This document shows, piece after piece, positions 41,240-50,218 of a stretch of DNA of 64,000 nt. The notes under the pieces were generated by a model, which worked only from the letters and a program-made list of their open reading frames with translations, searched no databases and was not told where the DNA came from. This stretch comes from an uncultured Porphyromonadaceae bacterium. Lineage in GTDB: Bacteria; Bacteroidota; Bacteroidia; Bacteroidales; Muribaculaceae. Position 1 is the stretch's first letter; each line of letters starts with the position of its first letter. The position numbers and the translations under genes are program-made. The stretch spans positions 1 to 64,000 of the forward strand of contig CAOKFI010000007.1 in assembly GCA_948467675.1 (NCBI GenBank). Reading direction: 5' to 3'.

Positions 41240-41279
41240 ATGTATGTGCACCCTATTGTCAAACAGGGTGCACATACAT
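41240..41279. terminator. Hairpin after leuS
   Basis: ATGTATGTGCACCCT, loop ATTGTCAAAC, AGGGTGCACATACAT: a perfect 15-bp stem, preceded by nine A and followed by an AT-rich stretch. It marks the leuS/rdgB boundary. Confidence 0.7.
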
Positions 41280-41330
41280 ATATTACCCCTATCTGTTATA
41301 ATATCGGAGGGTATTGACCGTTATTTAGTT

Positions 41331-41936
41331 ATGTTACACGAGATAGTATTCGCAACCAACAACCGGCATAAACTTGAAGAACTTCGCCGCATTATCGGCG
41401 ACAGACTTGCCATACGGTCGCTCGCCGAGATAGGCTGTCACGACGACATACCTGAGACCGCCGATACCCTCGAAGGAAACGCGGCCATAAAAGCCGAATG
41501 GGTCCGGAAACGATACGGATACGACTGTTTTGCCGACGACACAGGCCTCGAAGTAGACGCGCTCGCAGGTGAGCCGGGTGTGCTGTCGGCGCGCTATGCC
41601 GGTCCCGCCCACGACTCGGCGGCCAACATGGCCCTCCTCATGAAACGCATGCAAGGTGTAGCCGACCGCAGAGCACGCTTCCGCACGGTCATTGCACTCG
41701 CCATAGAAGACCGTGACATAGAGCTTATGGACGGTACGGTCTATGGACATATAGCCGACACCCCTGCCGGCACAGCCGGATTCGGATACGATCCTGTGTT
41801 CGTGCCCGACGGATGCGGTGGCCTTACTTTCGCTCAGATGGATGCCGATGCGAAAAATGCCGTCAGCCACCGTGGACGGGCCACAGCCAAACTCGTCAGA
41901 AGACTATCGGAAATATACGGACAGCAATCTATATGA
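41331..41936 (+). CDS. rdgB: Non-canonical purine NTP pyrophosphatase (RdgB/HAM1)
   Basis: This 201-residue cytoplasmic house-cleaning enzyme hydrolyses ITP, dITP and XTP. FATNNRHKLEEL opens the protein. FADDTGLEVDALAGEPGVLSARYAGP, FGYDPVF and AQMDADAKNAVSHRGRA are the family's substrate and metal-binding segments. I chose the ATG at 41331; an upstream in-frame start at 41244 lies inside the leuS terminator. Its TGA overlaps the ATG of the next gene. Confidence 0.95.
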   Translation: MLHEIVFATNNRHKLEELRRIIGDRLAIRSLAEIGCHDDIPETADTLEGNAAIKAEWVRKRYGYDCFADDTGLEVDALAGEPGVLSARYAGPAHDSAANMALLMKRMQGVADRRARFRTVIALAIEDRDIELMDGTVYGHIADTPAGTAGFGYDPVFVPDGCGGLTFAQMDADAKNAVSHRGRATAKLVRRLSEIYGQQSI

Positions 41937-44359
41937 TAAGGATACTGTACATAATCATACTGGCATTTGTTGCCGCAATCACCGCACAGGCACAGACTGC
42001 CGTCGGAACATGGGAACAGATACCCGTGTTCGGAGGCACACCGCAGAAACTGGTGGCCACACCCGACAGATTGTATTTCGTGTCTGCCGGACATCTGGGA
42101 TCCGTCGATACCGATGGCGGGGACATCCGATCATACTCCACATCCGATCTTCTTAGCGACAGCAAAGTTACCGACATATACTATAACTACGACCGGCGGT
42201 TTCTGGCCATAGTCTACGAAGGTGGAAACATAGACCTGCTCCACGACGACGACCGCTGTTTCAACATGTCCGATATACGCGACGCACAGCTCACAGTCGA
42301 GAAAAAAGTCAACGACATCGCCTTTCACGGCGACCGCATGTACGTGTCGACAAATTTCGGTATGGTGGAGTTCGACACCGAACGGCACTCTACCGTATGC
42401 TCCATGATTCTCGATAAAAACGTCGAGGCGATGGCAGTGCTGGGCGACCGCCTGGTCATGGTCTACGACGGCGGACTGTGGGTAAGCCCCCTGTCGGAGC
42501 GTCACAACACGCTCGCGCGGTTCACAAGGATCGGCGCATACGATGTCCGGAGTATAGTACCCGTATCCGATACCGGCGCCATCTGTCTCGAAGCTAACAC
42601 ATACGGCTCGTATCAGCTGTGCCGCCTGCAGTTCGGTCCTGACTACTCGTCCTGTACCGTAGAAAAGCTCGGACCATCTGTCGTGTTGTCGCTGGCTGAG
42701 GGTAAATCCGGAAAAGCAGTAGCTATCGAGAGAAACAGTATAAACTATGTCGACCCCGACGGTAGCTATTCGCATGTCATGCTCTCGGCGGAAATGGACG
42801 GATGCGCCACCGGAAGAATGGTCGACGGACTGGTAGCCTCCTATGCAGGCCCCGCCGATATCTGGACCGCCACATCGTCAGGAATATCCCGTTACTCTCT
42901 CGGAGCCGACGGCACATCCGAACCGACTCTGCTCACAGGACCGGCACGGCCCGACGGCACATCATCGGCTGCCATTGGATATATATGCAAAGGACCTGCT
43001 TCCGGCAACATATACCTGGGAAGCATGGGACCTTCGAGCACCTACGGTTTCTACGAAACCCAGATGTCGCATATCGACATGAGAAATGATTTCGGATCGT
43101 ATTCGGAAATCACGCCGCATCTCGATTCATGGGTGGCATATTACCCCTACAAAGACGGAAACTGCTACGGCAACTTCTGTATGGTCGAGAATCCTGCTTC
43201 GCCGTCGATGCTCTTCATAGGCAACTTCTGGGAGGGAATATACAGGCTCGATCTCTCCGGAAAACTCCCCCTTGTGTCATTCAACTGGACCAACAGCCCC
43301 ATGACCCATGTCCTCGACTGGTCATGTATGATACCGGCCATGGCATTCGACCCCGACGGAAATCTGTGGGCCGTACAGTCTGTCGAAAACTCGGGAGGAA
43401 AACCGCTGTTAATGCTGCCCGCGGCAAAGACTGCGGCTCCGGCGGTATCAGAATCTGACTGGATTGCTGCCGACGTGCCGGTATATACCGGCGACAAGGA
43501 CGCACGCATACTCGTATCGCGCAAAAGCAAGACCGTATTTCTCACATCTATGCTTGCCGATCAGGTGGTAGCCATCGACACACGCGGCACATGGGGCGAT
43601 CTCTCCGACGACATACGCACCGTGCGCACCACAGTTACCGACCAGGACGGGCTGCAGTTCGTGCCATCATTTCCCAGAGCTATTGCCGAAGACCGCAACG
43701 GGCGCGTATGGGTAGGTCACAATACCGGTATCTACGAGATATCGGACCCTTCCGGATATCACGACGCCGACTTCAGGGTGACACGTCTGAAAGTGCCGCG
43801 AAACGACGGCACAAACAACGCCGACTATCTCCTCAACGGACAGTGTGTCACATCGATCGCAGTCGATGCCTCCAACCGTAAATGGATCGGAACCGATGTA
43901 TCGGGTTTGTATCTGGTATCGGCCGACGGATCATCCGTCATCGAACACTTTACAGCCGAAAACTCGCCGCTCCCTTCAAATTGCGTGTATTCGCTGTATT
44001 GCGACGACGAGTCTAACCGTGTATATATAGGCACATCCGTAGGACTCATGATATACAGTTCCGACAGCTCCCCCGCCGCGCCCGACTATTCCGACGTGTA
44101 TGCATATCCAAATCCCGTACGGCCCGATTATACCGGATGGATAACCGTTACAGGACTTATGGACAACTCGCTCGTCAAGATAGCCGACGCAGCCGGACAT
44201 GTGTTCTTCAGCGGCAGATCCAACGGCGGCATGATCACATGGGACGGATGCGACCCCTCCGGACAGCGTGTGCGCACCGGCGTATACTACGTGTTCGCCT
44301 CCGAAGCGCCCGGTGGAGGCGGTTCCGGCGCTGTCACCAAGATTCTTGTGGTAAATTGA
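41933..44359 (+). CDS. PorZ-like propeller protein with C-terminal sorting-type domain
   Basis: From MIRILYIIILAFVAAITAQAQ (signal peptide) the protein has 808 residues. The N-terminal part (TWEQIPVFGGTPQKLVATPDRLYFVS, KVTDIYYNYDRRFLAIVYEGGNIDLL) matches the PorZ-type beta-propeller. Two-component-regulator-type propeller repeats follow (RVWVGHNTGIYEIS, RKWIGTDVSGLYLVS). The last 85 residues (DVYAYPNPVRPDYTG..GVYYVFAS) form a type A C-terminal domain of the type IX secretion kind. In Porphyromonas PorZ helps attach cargo at the cell surface; here the role is inferred. An upstream in-frame ATG at 41813 lies inside rdgB and is not used. It starts by ATGA overlap with rdgB. Confidence 0.8.
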   Translation: MIRILYIIILAFVAAITAQAQTAVGTWEQIPVFGGTPQKLVATPDRLYFVSAGHLGSVDTDGGDIRSYSTSDLLSDSKVTDIYYNYDRRFLAIVYEGGNIDLLHDDDRCFNMSDIRDAQLTVEKKVNDIAFHGDRMYVSTNFGMVEFDTERHSTVCSMILDKNVEAMAVLGDRLVMVYDGGLWVSPLSERHNTLARFTRIGAYDVRSIVPVSDTGAICLEANTYGSYQLCRLQFGPDYSSCTVEKLGPSVVLSLAEGKSGKAVAIERNSINYVDPDGSYSHVMLSAEMDGCATGRMVDGLVASYAGPADIWTATSSGISRYSLGADGTSEPTLLTGPARPDGTSSAAIGYICKGPASGNIYLGSMGPSSTYGFYETQMSHIDMRNDFGSYSEITPHLDSWVAYYPYKDGNCYGNFCMVENPASPSMLFIGNFWEGIYRLDLSGKLPLVSFNWTNSPMTHVLDWSCMIPAMAFDPDGNLWAVQSVENSGGKPLLMLPAAKTAAPAVSESDWIAADVPVYTGDKDARILVSRKSKTVFLTSMLADQVVAIDTRGTWGDLSDDIRTVRTTVTDQDGLQFVPSFPRAIAEDRNGRVWVGHNTGIYEISDPSGYHDADFRVTRLKVPRNDGTNNADYLLNGQCVTSIAVDASNRKWIGTDVSGLYLVSADGSSVIEHFTAENSPLPSNCVYSLYCDDESNRVYIGTSVGLMIYSSDSSPAAPDYSDVYAYPNPVRPDYTGWITVTGLMDNSLVKIADAAGHVFFSGRSNGGMITWDGCDPSGQRVRTGVYYVFASEAPGGGGSGAVTKILVVN

Positions 44360-44393
44360 TGTTATTAGGTTTATAAAAAAATTCGGATTTCTG

Positions 44394-44921
44394 ATGGATC
44401 AGGACTTTAAATACAGTAATGAGGAAGACCGCAGCTACGGGTTGGCCGGAATGGCGGTAAGCGTAGTGGTGTGGGATTCTGAACGGCTCTTCAACGCAGT
44501 CGATATCGACGCCGCGGCAGGCGAGGCAATGGAGATGACTCAGGAATTTTATTTTTCCGGAAATCCAGGACTGTCGGCCAAAGCTGCATGGGAATCCATG
44601 GTGGAGCATTTCCAGCTCTCCACAGCCATGATGGTATCCAACGTCATGTGCCGTCTGTATGTCCACCGAAACACACAGATCGATGCCGGACTCCGTAGAC
44701 GCATGCTCGACTTTGCGGTAGAGGAAGGAAAGGAATCATGCTCCCTCGACGACGACGAGACACTGCGGCTGTTCGACAAATGCTATACCTATTGCCACCG
44801 GGTGTTCAACCATCCGGGTGTGCAGCAGGTCGTGCGCGACTTCGCCGGAACACTGAGAGCCCGCCGCCGACTCACTCGCGCCGAAGTGGCCGAGGAGCTG
44901 CGCGCCCTCTCGCGCATGTAG
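44394..44921 (+). CDS. Conserved hypothetical cytoplasmic protein
   Basis: This 175-residue protein, probably all-alpha, has no signal peptide. The N-terminal half has a hydrophobic stretch (GLAGMAVSVVVWDSERLFNAVDID) followed by an acidic, helical body and a basic end (RARRRLTRAEVAEELRALSRM). I do not recognise a family. It lies 34 nt after the PorZ-like gene and converges with the outer-membrane protein gene 9 nt away. Good codon use and normal composition support a real gene. Confidence 0.65.
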   Translation: MDQDFKYSNEEDRSYGLAGMAVSVVVWDSERLFNAVDIDAAAGEAMEMTQEFYFSGNPGLSAKAAWESMVEHFQLSTAMMVSNVMCRLYVHRNTQIDAGLRRRMLDFAVEEGKESCSLDDDETLRLFDKCYTYCHRVFNHPGVQQVVRDFAGTLRARRRLTRAEVAEELRALSRM

Positions 44922-44930
44922 TCCGATCGA

Positions 44931-45908
44931 TCAGAATATAGTGTACGAGAATCGCACGCTGACCATTGGATACACCTTCAGGCTGTTGGCTATATCCACA
45001 TAGTCGCCGATCTTGCCGCGTATGTTGACAAGATCCTTGCCCATGTTCACTCCGTCGTGCGTTATTATCTCAGGACTCCCTCCCCACATCATGATACCGC
45101 AGTCCACATCGAATTTGAAACGGCTGTCGCAGCCGCATATGGGTGTGGTATAGCCCAGACCCACATACGGACGGAAAGCGTTCACAAAAGCGTTGGCCTT
45201 CACCATACCGTCTGTATCAGGCTTCATCATATAGGGACGGCCGTCCTTGAAATCGCCTATGTGTATGCCCATGCGCCCCTGACCTTCCAGCTGGGCTCGT
45301 ATGTCCTCCACTAAAAACGGATCCAGATAGTAGTCCTGATATATCGGAGTCTCGTAGAAATCCGTTTCCATGAAATAATCGTAGAAATTGTTGTAGATAT
45401 TGACCGCGAGAAGCGAAGGCATCTCCTCTATTGTATTGCGGGCGGTAGCTATTTTACGGCTGCCCCAGTAGAATCCAGCAGTCACACGCCAGCCTTTGCC
45501 CTTGAAAGGGTATACATCCACCAGAAATTTGAAATTGCATATATGCGGCTTACCGTCTATGGCCACATTGTCGTCAACATCTATACCCGACAGCCTTTTC
45601 ATATAGTTCTGTAGATTGCTGAAATTGTTTGTGTTCACACCGCCGTTGTCCGTATAGCTCTCCAGACCGAAATTCATGGGCACTGTAAACTCAGGCATAT
45701 AGTCCACACCTGCGCGCAGACGCACGTAACCTGTCACGTGTGTCGACAGATCGATACCCAGTCCGCCGGTACCTAACGACACACCGGCACCAAGATCCCT
45801 GAATATGCCTGTATTGGACGATATGCCGGAAAAGCGTCCTGTATTCTCTGACGATATGCAGTGAAGCGACAACATGACCGTTGCCAGCAGAAGATATATG
45901 CGTTTCAT
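44931..45908 (-). CDS. Outer-membrane beta-barrel protein
   Basis: This 325-residue protein has a signal peptide (MKRIYLLLATVMLSLHCISS). Barrel-like strands follow (GVSLGTGGLGIDLSTHVTGYVRLRAGVDYMP, GWRVTAGFYWGSRKIATA, AFRPYVGLGYTTPICGCDSRFKFDVDCGIMMWGG), ending in Phe (VRFSYTIF) as outer-membrane barrels do. This resembles small porin-like proteins common in Bacteroidales. Substrate unknown. Confidence 0.75.
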   Translation of the reverse strand: MKRIYLLLATVMLSLHCISSENTGRFSGISSNTGIFRDLGAGVSLGTGGLGIDLSTHVTGYVRLRAGVDYMPEFTVPMNFGLESYTDNGGVNTNNFSNLQNYMKRLSGIDVDDNVAIDGKPHICNFKFLVDVYPFKGKGWRVTAGFYWGSRKIATARNTIEEMPSLLAVNIYNNFYDYFMETDFYETPIYQDYYLDPFLVEDIRAQLEGQGRMGIHIGDFKDGRPYMMKPDTDGMVKANAFVNAFRPYVGLGYTTPICGCDSRFKFDVDCGIMMWGGSPEIITHDGVNMGKDLVNIRGKIGDYVDIANSLKVYPMVSVRFSYTIF

Positions 45909-46080
45909 AACGGATAATGATTTGTTTAATCTATTTTAAGTAAAAATTCAGGGTGTGATACCATAGTAATGATGCTTACCCTCATGATGATATGGAATGC
46001 AAAGATTGTAAAAAAAAGATGATATTTGAAAGTATTATAATAAATAAAGCATACCATATATTTTTTTAATAAAAAAGTAT

Positions 46081-46088
46081 TACATTTG
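46081..46088 (+). promoter_or_regulatory. Putative -7 box TACATTTG for the lipoprotein/OmpA pair
   Basis: It sits in a very AT-rich stretch (45909-46178), with a T-run about 25 nt upstream. It would give a leader of about 85 nt, typical of strongly expressed Bacteroidales envelope genes. Confidence 0.6.
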
Positions 46089-46178
46089 CAGGATATTTTG
46101 TCACATGCCTTTGATTGGGGATGGTTGTAAAGGAACTTAATTAACTAATTATATATAAATAGTAACGCGATTTAAAGG

Positions 46179-48812
46179 ATGAAAAAGAAACTTATCAGCG
46201 GGTTGCTTTTGGCTGCTGTATGCGGCGCAGGAGCGATTTCAATGACATCGTGTAAAGATACAGAAGACGATCTTTACACCGAATTGTCGGGAAACCAGGC
46301 TGCCTTAGGTGCAACTTTGGCTCAGCTTCAGACATTGCTGTCGCAGTGTAAGACCGATTGCGCGGCAAAAATCAGCGAGTTGGAACAGAAACTCGCACAG
46401 AAGTATGACAAAGATGAAGTGGACCAGCTTCTGTCTCTTTATGTAAAGAAACAAGATATTGCAGAGGTTGAGCGTGTTATCAACTTGCTTAAGGCTGCCG
46501 GCATAGACCAGATGACTGTAGCTGAACTGAAAAACCTCGTAACTCTTGGTAAAATAGATACCGACGAAATCAACCAGTTTGCTGTAAACATTGTCAAACT
46601 TAATGATCTCGTCGACGAAATCGCTGCTGGAAATATAGATCTTACAGCTCTTAACGAGGCCGTCTTTGGCAATTCCCAGAAGGGTATAATCGGTCTGACC
46701 GAATACTTTACTTTGGAAGACGGTACAAAGATCTCGGTTGAAGACTTCCAGACTGCAGTGAGCAACGGTGTATGGATGAACACATACAAGACTGCGATCG
46801 AGGAGATGTACAACTCTTTGAAGAAAGGCGATGACGGACATATCGATACCGACGCTCTCGACGCGCTTGTGAAATACTACAGCCAGTTCGACGAGTTCAA
46901 CGCCATGTACAACACACTCTTCCCCGGTGTTACAGTCGACGGCAATGGCAACCTCGTGCTCCCCGAAGGTCTCGAAGAGTGGTGGGACTACGCAGAAGTA
47001 ATCAATGCCATAATCGAAAACCAGAAAGCCATCGAGGCTCTCAAGGCAAATATAAACGACCTGTTCAAGCGTTTCGATGACCTCGTGACAGGACTCGTGC
47101 TCCAGGCTACCGACAACCCCGTGTTCGGCGGTTTCAACACTCCCTTCGGTTTCAACTCGATGGTGCTTATGACCTACTACGGCAAAGCAAGCTCCGATGT
47201 GAACTTCCCGTTGGAAGACAGCGAGGACGCAGGTCTCAAAGGCAACGTATGGGGTGCGCTCAACGTAGCAGGACAGAATTTCGGCGGTACACTCTACAAT
47301 GAGGACCTCGGTAGACTTTACTTTACTGTAAACCCTGTAGGTGCTAATGTAAACGCCGACGGTTTCCGCATCGAAAACAGCAAGGAAGTTGCTGCTCCCG
47401 TAAAACTCGAGGTTATACCCAGCGACGCTGAGCTCCGCTTCGGTTTCGGACGTTCAGTGACAAACGGTTTCTATGAGACCTCTGTAAAACTCGACGCTAC
47501 TCCTGCCGACGCAGAGAGCAAGCTCGACCAGATCAAGATACACATCGAGCCGGGACTCGTCGACGCTCTTAAGAATGTGGTCAAGAACCACACCATGACT
47601 GACGTGACATCGCTTGCTCGCGCGGTATACAGCAACATGAAAGACGTTTGCACCGCAAATGCGCTCCGCTACGACTGGACCTCGACTACAGGCGGATACG
47701 ACGAAAATGGAAACGCTCTCGAGGCAACCACTGTCAACAACAGCGTTCTCTCTCAGTACGGAATGGCTGTCACTGCATTCAAACCGCTGTCGTTCACTAC
47801 CCTCCGTGGTACCTCGATCGACTATGAGCTTCCCATATTCGGCGATATCCAGATCGATAAGAGCCTCGTTGATCTCGACATCGACTGGACCGACATAGAG
47901 AAAGTAAACCTTCAGATCGAACTTGACCTCGGCGAGATCAAATTCGATAAGGTTGGCGATACCTATGTAACAGTAAAGGTTCCCAAGAAATTCGATATCG
48001 ACGGTAATGATATGACCGGAACCCTGCCTGAAAATTGGGAGGAAAATCCCGACTATTACGATGAGATCACTGTTAATATCAAGGATCAGATGAATGAGGT
48101 TATTGACAAACTTCAGGCAAATGTCGATCTGTGGATCAAAGGCAACGGCACCGAGACAGACCCCGGTCTTGACAAGAAGATCAAGGACGCTATCGACAAA
48201 GCCGTTTACGAGGCATTCAACAAACCCGGCGGCATGATCGACAAGATCAACAGCCAGGTAAACGATATGATCGGTTCTATCCAGAACAAGCTCGACAATC
48301 TCGTTGACCAGATCAACGGCGACAAATACCTCGGCCGTCTCAACAAATTGATAGGCAAGTACAACTCGCTCGCCGAGAAGATCAACCTCCGTCTCAAGAA
48401 CCCCAACCAGTATCTCCAGGTTGCCATGCTCTTCGAGAACAACGGCGGCGGCATCAGCATACTCAGCAACTCCGCAAACAACTACTCCAAGTTCAAATAC
48501 AACGGTGGCGAAGGCGTAAGCCTCTGGGCTACTACCTACAACTTCGAGACTCTTTGCCCCGTTTACAAGAAATATGTGGCTGTGACAAAAGTTCTCGTCG
48601 ACGGTCAGGAAGACAATACACTCCTCGCTGCTGCAAATAGCGGTAAGTTCATGAACGAGATACTCGATGGATACACCAAGGAAGTAGTGCTCGCTACTAA
48701 AGATGTTGTGACTGCTGGCCACACATACGCTTTCGAGATCACATACCGTGCTCTTGACTACCAGGGTCACACATCTACATGCCGCTACTACATGGTAGTT
48801 GATGCCAAATAA
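46179..48812 (+). CDS. Large surface lipoprotein with coiled coil
   Basis: This 877-residue lipoprotein starts MKKKLISGLLLAAVCGAGAISMTSC, with the lipobox Cys at residue 25, followed by KDTEDD, an acidic stretch like the surface-export signal of Bacteroidota lipoproteins. Residues about 37-120 are a coiled coil (ALGATLAQLQTLLSQCKTDCAAKISELEQKLAQKYDKDEVDQLL). The rest is mixed alpha/beta without recognised domains, and a second helical region lies at about 640-760. Codon choice (many GCT, CTT, GTT and AAG) differs from the neighbours and suits a highly expressed gene. The OmpA-family gene follows after 32 nt. Function unknown; a structural surface role is likely. Confidence 0.8.
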   Translation: MKKKLISGLLLAAVCGAGAISMTSCKDTEDDLYTELSGNQAALGATLAQLQTLLSQCKTDCAAKISELEQKLAQKYDKDEVDQLLSLYVKKQDIAEVERVINLLKAAGIDQMTVAELKNLVTLGKIDTDEINQFAVNIVKLNDLVDEIAAGNIDLTALNEAVFGNSQKGIIGLTEYFTLEDGTKISVEDFQTAVSNGVWMNTYKTAIEEMYNSLKKGDDGHIDTDALDALVKYYSQFDEFNAMYNTLFPGVTVDGNGNLVLPEGLEEWWDYAEVINAIIENQKAIEALKANINDLFKRFDDLVTGLVLQATDNPVFGGFNTPFGFNSMVLMTYYGKASSDVNFPLEDSEDAGLKGNVWGALNVAGQNFGGTLYNEDLGRLYFTVNPVGANVNADGFRIENSKEVAAPVKLEVIPSDAELRFGFGRSVTNGFYETSVKLDATPADAESKLDQIKIHIEPGLVDALKNVVKNHTMTDVTSLARAVYSNMKDVCTANALRYDWTSTTGGYDENGNALEATTVNNSVLSQYGMAVTAFKPLSFTTLRGTSIDYELPIFGDIQIDKSLVDLDIDWTDIEKVNLQIELDLGEIKFDKVGDTYVTVKVPKKFDIDGNDMTGTLPENWEENPDYYDEITVNIKDQMNEVIDKLQANVDLWIKGNGTETDPGLDKKIKDAIDKAVYEAFNKPGGMIDKINSQVNDMIGSIQNKLDNLVDQINGDKYLGRLNKLIGKYNSLAEKINLRLKNPNQYLQVAMLFENNGGGISILSNSANNYSKFKYNGGEGVSLWATTYNFETLCPVYKKYVAVTKVLVDGQEDNTLLAAANSGKFMNEILDGYTKEVVLATKDVVTAGHTYAFEITYRALDYQGHTSTCRYYMVVDAK

Positions 48813-48844
48813 TTAAAAGCTTTCTTATATTAAAGCATAATAAG

Positions 48845-50035
48845 ATGAAAATCAATAGAATATTTCTATCAGCCTCAATAGCCTTGGCCGGTCTTTGCGC
48901 TTCAGCGCAGACCGCCGGCGGGGAGGTGGTTGAATATACCTTCCAGCCCCATTGGTACGTCCAGGGACAGGTTGGCCTCCAGGAAACTTTGGGCGAGGCT
49001 TCGTTCGGTCGTCTGGCTTCTTTCAATGCGCAGGTAGCCGGCGGATACAACTTCTCCCCGGTGTTCGGAGCGCGTCTTGCTCTGAACGGATGGACAAGCA
49101 AAGCAGGTATGCAGGTCTACGAACAGAAGTACAAATGGAAATGGTCTTATCTTTCACCCACTGTCGACCTCACTGTTGACCTCGTGAACCTTCTCGGCGG
49201 ATACAACCCCGAACGTTGGGTGACTGGCGGTGTGTTTGCCGGTGTAGGTGCAAACATCGCCTGGAACAACGGTAATGGTGACCTTTCCAACTTCAATCTG
49301 GACATGAACCACGCAAACGGCGTAAACGCATATCTGAAAAATCTCGTTTATGCCGACATGCCCGCCGGAAACCGCCCGAATCCTCTCCGTAACATCTGGG
49401 ACGGAACCAAGGCGCGTTTCGTTGGTCAGTTCGGTGTGTTTGCCGATTTCAAGGTGGCTAAACGCGTGAAAATCGGTATAGAACTCCAGGCAAACGTACT
49501 CCCCGACGGATACAACTCAAAGAAAGCCGGCAACGCCGACTGGTATTTCAACGGTTACGTAGGTGTGAAATACACCTTCGGAAGCGGTTACAAGAAAGAG
49601 GCACGCAAGCTCGTGGATCAGAACTCCTCTGTAACTGACGTTGTGGAACGCATTGTGGAAGTGCCCGTTGAGAAAATTGTTGTCAAGGAAGTGATCAAGG
49701 AAGTTCCCGCTCCGCTTACCCGCAACGTATTCTTCAAGATCTCGAAGACTGTCATCACAAAGGATCAGATGTACAATGTTGCCGAAATCGCATCATACCT
49801 CAAGGCTAATCCCGATGCTAAAGTTACCGTGACCGGTTATGCCGACAAAGGTACCGGTAGCATGAGCCTGAACCTCCGTCTCGCAAAAGAGCGTGCTCAG
49901 GCTGTTGTAGAGGCTCTCACAGGTAAATTCGGTATCGACTCATCGCGCATCATATCCAAGAGCATGGGCGAGATCGAGGATCAGCCCTACGGCGAACCCG
50001 AACTCAACCGCGTATCTATCTGCGTGGCAGAGTAA
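48845..50035 (+). CDS. OmpA family outer-membrane protein
   Basis: This 396-residue protein has a signal peptide (MKINRIFLSASIALAGLCASA), an eight-strand type barrel (HWYVQGQVGLQETL to WYFNGYVGVKYTFG) and a Val/Glu-rich linker (VVERIVEVPVEKIVVKEVIKEVPAP). An OmpA_C peptidoglycan-binding domain follows (VFFKISKTVITKDQMYNVAEIASYL, VTGYADKGTGSMSLNLRLAKERAQAV). It anchors the outer membrane to the cell wall. The codon bias matches the upstream lipoprotein gene, so the two are probably abundant and co-expressed. Confidence 0.93.
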   Translation: MKINRIFLSASIALAGLCASAQTAGGEVVEYTFQPHWYVQGQVGLQETLGEASFGRLASFNAQVAGGYNFSPVFGARLALNGWTSKAGMQVYEQKYKWKWSYLSPTVDLTVDLVNLLGGYNPERWVTGGVFAGVGANIAWNNGNGDLSNFNLDMNHANGVNAYLKNLVYADMPAGNRPNPLRNIWDGTKARFVGQFGVFADFKVAKRVKIGIELQANVLPDGYNSKKAGNADWYFNGYVGVKYTFGSGYKKEARKLVDQNSSVTDVVERIVEVPVEKIVVKEVIKEVPAPLTRNVFFKISKTVITKDQMYNVAEIASYLKANPDAKVTVTGYADKGTGSMSLNLRLAKERAQAVVEALTGKFGIDSSRIISKSMGEIEDQPYGEPELNRVSICVAE

Positions 50036-50064
50036 GACCTCTATTCATATCTATTATATGGAAA

Positions 50065-50100
50065 TCGTCCGGCTCCATCGGAGTCGGACGGTTTTTGTTT
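50065..50100 (+). terminator. Intrinsic terminator after the OmpA gene
   Basis: TCGTCCGGCTCC, loop ATC, GGAGTCGGACGG with G-U pairs, then T5-G-T4. It closes the lipoprotein/OmpA unit. Confidence 0.85.
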
Positions 50101-50184
50101 TCACATAATATGGTATCATCACTTTAACATTTTGATACACATACTTTTTACCCCGTTCGGCATTGACTATTCACGGATAATATG

Positions 50185-50192
50185 TAATTTTG
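50185..50192 (+). promoter_or_regulatory. Putative -7 box TAATTTTG
   Basis: It lies 26 nt upstream of the next ATG. TTGA at 50163-50166 could be a weak -33 element. Confidence 0.6.
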
Positions 50193-50218
50193 CCCCGTTT
50201 TTAAAACGGTAACTGATC

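Noticed and set aside
47454-48770. 438-codon minus-strand frame inside the lipoprotein gene
   Set aside because: It is antisense to a gene with signal peptide, lipobox and consistent codon bias; its product is a low-complexity mirror of that codon usage.
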